Positions 5,273 to 6,268 of a stretch of 6,268 nt of DNA are shown in pieces (position 1 is the first letter of the stretch; the number at the start of each line of letters is the position of its first letter). This DNA comes from Leadbetterella sp051649345 (lineage in GTDB: Bacteria; Bacteroidota; Bacteroidia; Cytophagales; Spirosomataceae). The position numbers and the translations under genes were made by a program. The notes below the pieces were generated by a model. The model searched no databases and was not told where the DNA came from. It saw nothing but the letters and a program-made list of their open reading frames with translations. The stretch covers positions 1-6,268 of the forward strand of contig JBOFGX010000140.1 in NCBI GenBank assembly GCA_051649345.1. Reading direction: 5' to 3'.

Positions 5273-6187
5273 GTGAATAAAAAAATACTTCTTGTTTTAG
5301 GTTTGATTTTTGTCTTAAAAGGCAAAGGGTTTTCACAAATGCCCAATGATCATATTTATATGGGAAAGAAGACTGCATGCATTGCGGTTTCTTATTCTCA
5401 AGACTCTTGGAAGAGCTATTGGGAAAATACGCTTAAACGGGAGAATTTCAATATTGGTACACACACAACTCAGACCATCATGCCGATGGTTGCCGTTGGA
5501 GTTGTTAAAAATTTGAATGCAATTGTGAGTCTTCCTTACATTACAACCAAGGCAAGTGCGGGAAATTTGATGGGTCAAAGTGGTTTCCAAGATTTGTCGC
5601 TTCAATTGAAATACAGGGCATTTAATAAAAAAGGATTGTCTTTACATATAGGTGCTGGAGCTTCTGTACCTACAAACAAATATGTGGCAGAGTTTCTGCC
5701 CATGTCTATTGGATTTGGAGCAAAAACAATTTCGGGTAGGTTGACAGCCAATTATTTACATAAAACCGGAATGTATGTTACAGCAGGTACAAAATATACA
5801 GTAAGAGGGAATACTGAAATTGATAAGGATGCATATCAAGCATACGATGGCATCATATATTCAAACCAAGTCGCTTTGCCAAGTATTAACGAGGTACAAG
5901 CAAGAGCGGGTTGGATTAATAAAGGAAGTCACATACAAGCAGAGGTATTTTACGAACAAGTCAATTGCCTTTCGGGGGATAATATTCGTAGAAACGACAT
6001 GCCTTTTTTAACGAACAAAATGGAAGCTTCTATGATAGGGTTTTATGGAAAATTTCAGCCTAAAACATTTGGTGCCAATTTCAGAATTGCTCAAGTGATT
6101 TCTGGTAAAAACGTAGGTAGCACACTTTCAATAACGGCGGGACTTGTTTACCAACTCAATCATTTTGCAAAAACTAAAAAACCATAA
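5273..6187 (+). CDS. Exported probable outer-membrane beta-barrel protein (transporter-like)
   Basis: The gene encodes 304 residues from a GTG start. No ATG lies in frame between the upstream stop (5198-5200) and the GTG, and the GTG is needed to include a good signal peptide: NKK, then the core ILLVLGLIFVL, then KGKGFSQ, with cleavage near residues 20-22. The mature part has alternating polar and hydrophobic strands rich in Gly and aromatics, for example IVSLPYI (84-90), LSLQLKYRAF (108-117), LSLHIGAGASVP (122-133), GMYVTAGTKYTVRG (166-179), HIQAEVFYEQV (220-230), SMIGFYGKFQP (253-263) and a final STLSITAGLVYQL (283-295), as in an outer-membrane barrel. Segments such as YWENTLKRENFNIGTHTTQ (49-67) and SGDNIRRNDMPF (234-245) look like conserved loops that I recall from Bacteroidota proteins annotated only as transporter or hypothetical. 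The substrate is unknown. A lipoprotein gene follows after 13 bp. Confidence 0.8.
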   Translation: MNKKILLVLGLIFVLKGKGFSQMPNDHIYMGKKTACIAVSYSQDSWKSYWENTLKRENFNIGTHTTQTIMPMVAVGVVKNLNAIVSLPYITTKASAGNLMGQSGFQDLSLQLKYRAFNKKGLSLHIGAGASVPTNKYVAEFLPMSIGFGAKTISGRLTANYLHKTGMYVTAGTKYTVRGNTEIDKDAYQAYDGIIYSNQVALPSINEVQARAGWINKGSHIQAEVFYEQVNCLSGDNIRRNDMPFLTNKMEASMIGFYGKFQPKTFGANFRIAQVISGKNVGSTLSITAGLVYQLNHFAKTKKP

Positions 6188-6200
6188 TTAAAAACGATCA

Positions 6201-6268
6201 ATGAAACGCTTTTTATTTTATAGCCTTTTTTCGGGAGTTCTTTTATCTAGCTGTGACGATACTGTTTC
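6201..6268 (+). CDS. Lipoprotein, N-terminal fragment (cut by right edge)
   Basis: Only 22 full codons are in the window. The ATG lies 13 bp after the barrel gene's stop, which indicates one operon. The start MKRFLFYSLFSGVLLSSC is a textbook lipoprotein signal: basic Lys2-Arg3, a hydrophobic core and the lipobox LSSC with the lipidated Cys18. It is followed by Asp-Asp-Thr. Acidic residues soon after the cysteine are part of the surface-export signal described for Bacteroidota lipoproteins, so this protein may be displayed on the outer membrane beside its barrel partner. Nothing of the functional domain is visible, so no family can be named. Confidence 0.75.
   Translation, partial: MKRFLFYSLFSGVLLSSCDDTV

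Noticed and set aside
5333..6011. Frames inside the barrel gene (minus 5333-5605; plus 5820-6011)
   Set aside because: They are out of frame with a complete 304-codon exported protein and have no start context or motif of their own.

Overview
The window reads as chromosomal DNA of a Bacteroidota bacterium, probably Flavobacteriia or Cytophagia. The signs are A+T-rich intergenic DNA, start codons preceded by A/T-rich leaders rather than Shine-Dalgarno sequences, promoter-like TAnnTTTG boxes, and proteins that resemble known Bacteroidota families. No tRNA, rRNA, CRISPR array, transposase or phage gene was seen.

Layout. The left half is read entirely on the minus strand. It holds a carboxynorspermidine/saccharopine dehydrogenase-type gene cut by the left edge (1-1014), a short A+T-rich gene for a small exported protein of unknown function (1183-1626), a cytoplasmic von Willebrand A (VWA) protein with an intact metal site (1723-2826), and a TauE/SafE-type membrane permease (3139-4125). 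The last two are separated by 312 bp that hold a strong T/A inverted repeat just past the permease stop codon. Spacing and separate promoter-like boxes suggest these are mostly single-gene transcripts.

The right half is more unusual. A small plus-strand gene (4247-4654) encodes a coiled coil with asparagine at the same position in eight consecutive heptads. It meets, tail to tail with a 2-bp gap, a minus-strand gene (4657-5133) for an XRE-type DNA-binding protein that also ends in a coiled coil. Divergent from that regulator is a plus-strand pair: a GTG-initiated, signal-peptide-bearing, probable outer-membrane beta-barrel protein (5273-6187) and a lipoprotein cut by the right edge (6201-6268). 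The pair has a well-formed Bacteroidota promoter. Its -33 element lies inside a perfect 10-bp palindrome next to the regulator's start codon, and a perfect 8-bp inverted repeat lies just past the expected transcription start.

How the genes may work together. The most testable model is that the XRE protein controls itself and the barrel-lipoprotein operon from the shared intergenic region. The coiled-coil protein may be its partner or may be affected by overlapping 3' ends. The left-half genes look like ordinary metabolic and transport genes with no visible link to each other. No clear new system can be claimed; the 4247-6268 cluster is the best candidate for follow-up.
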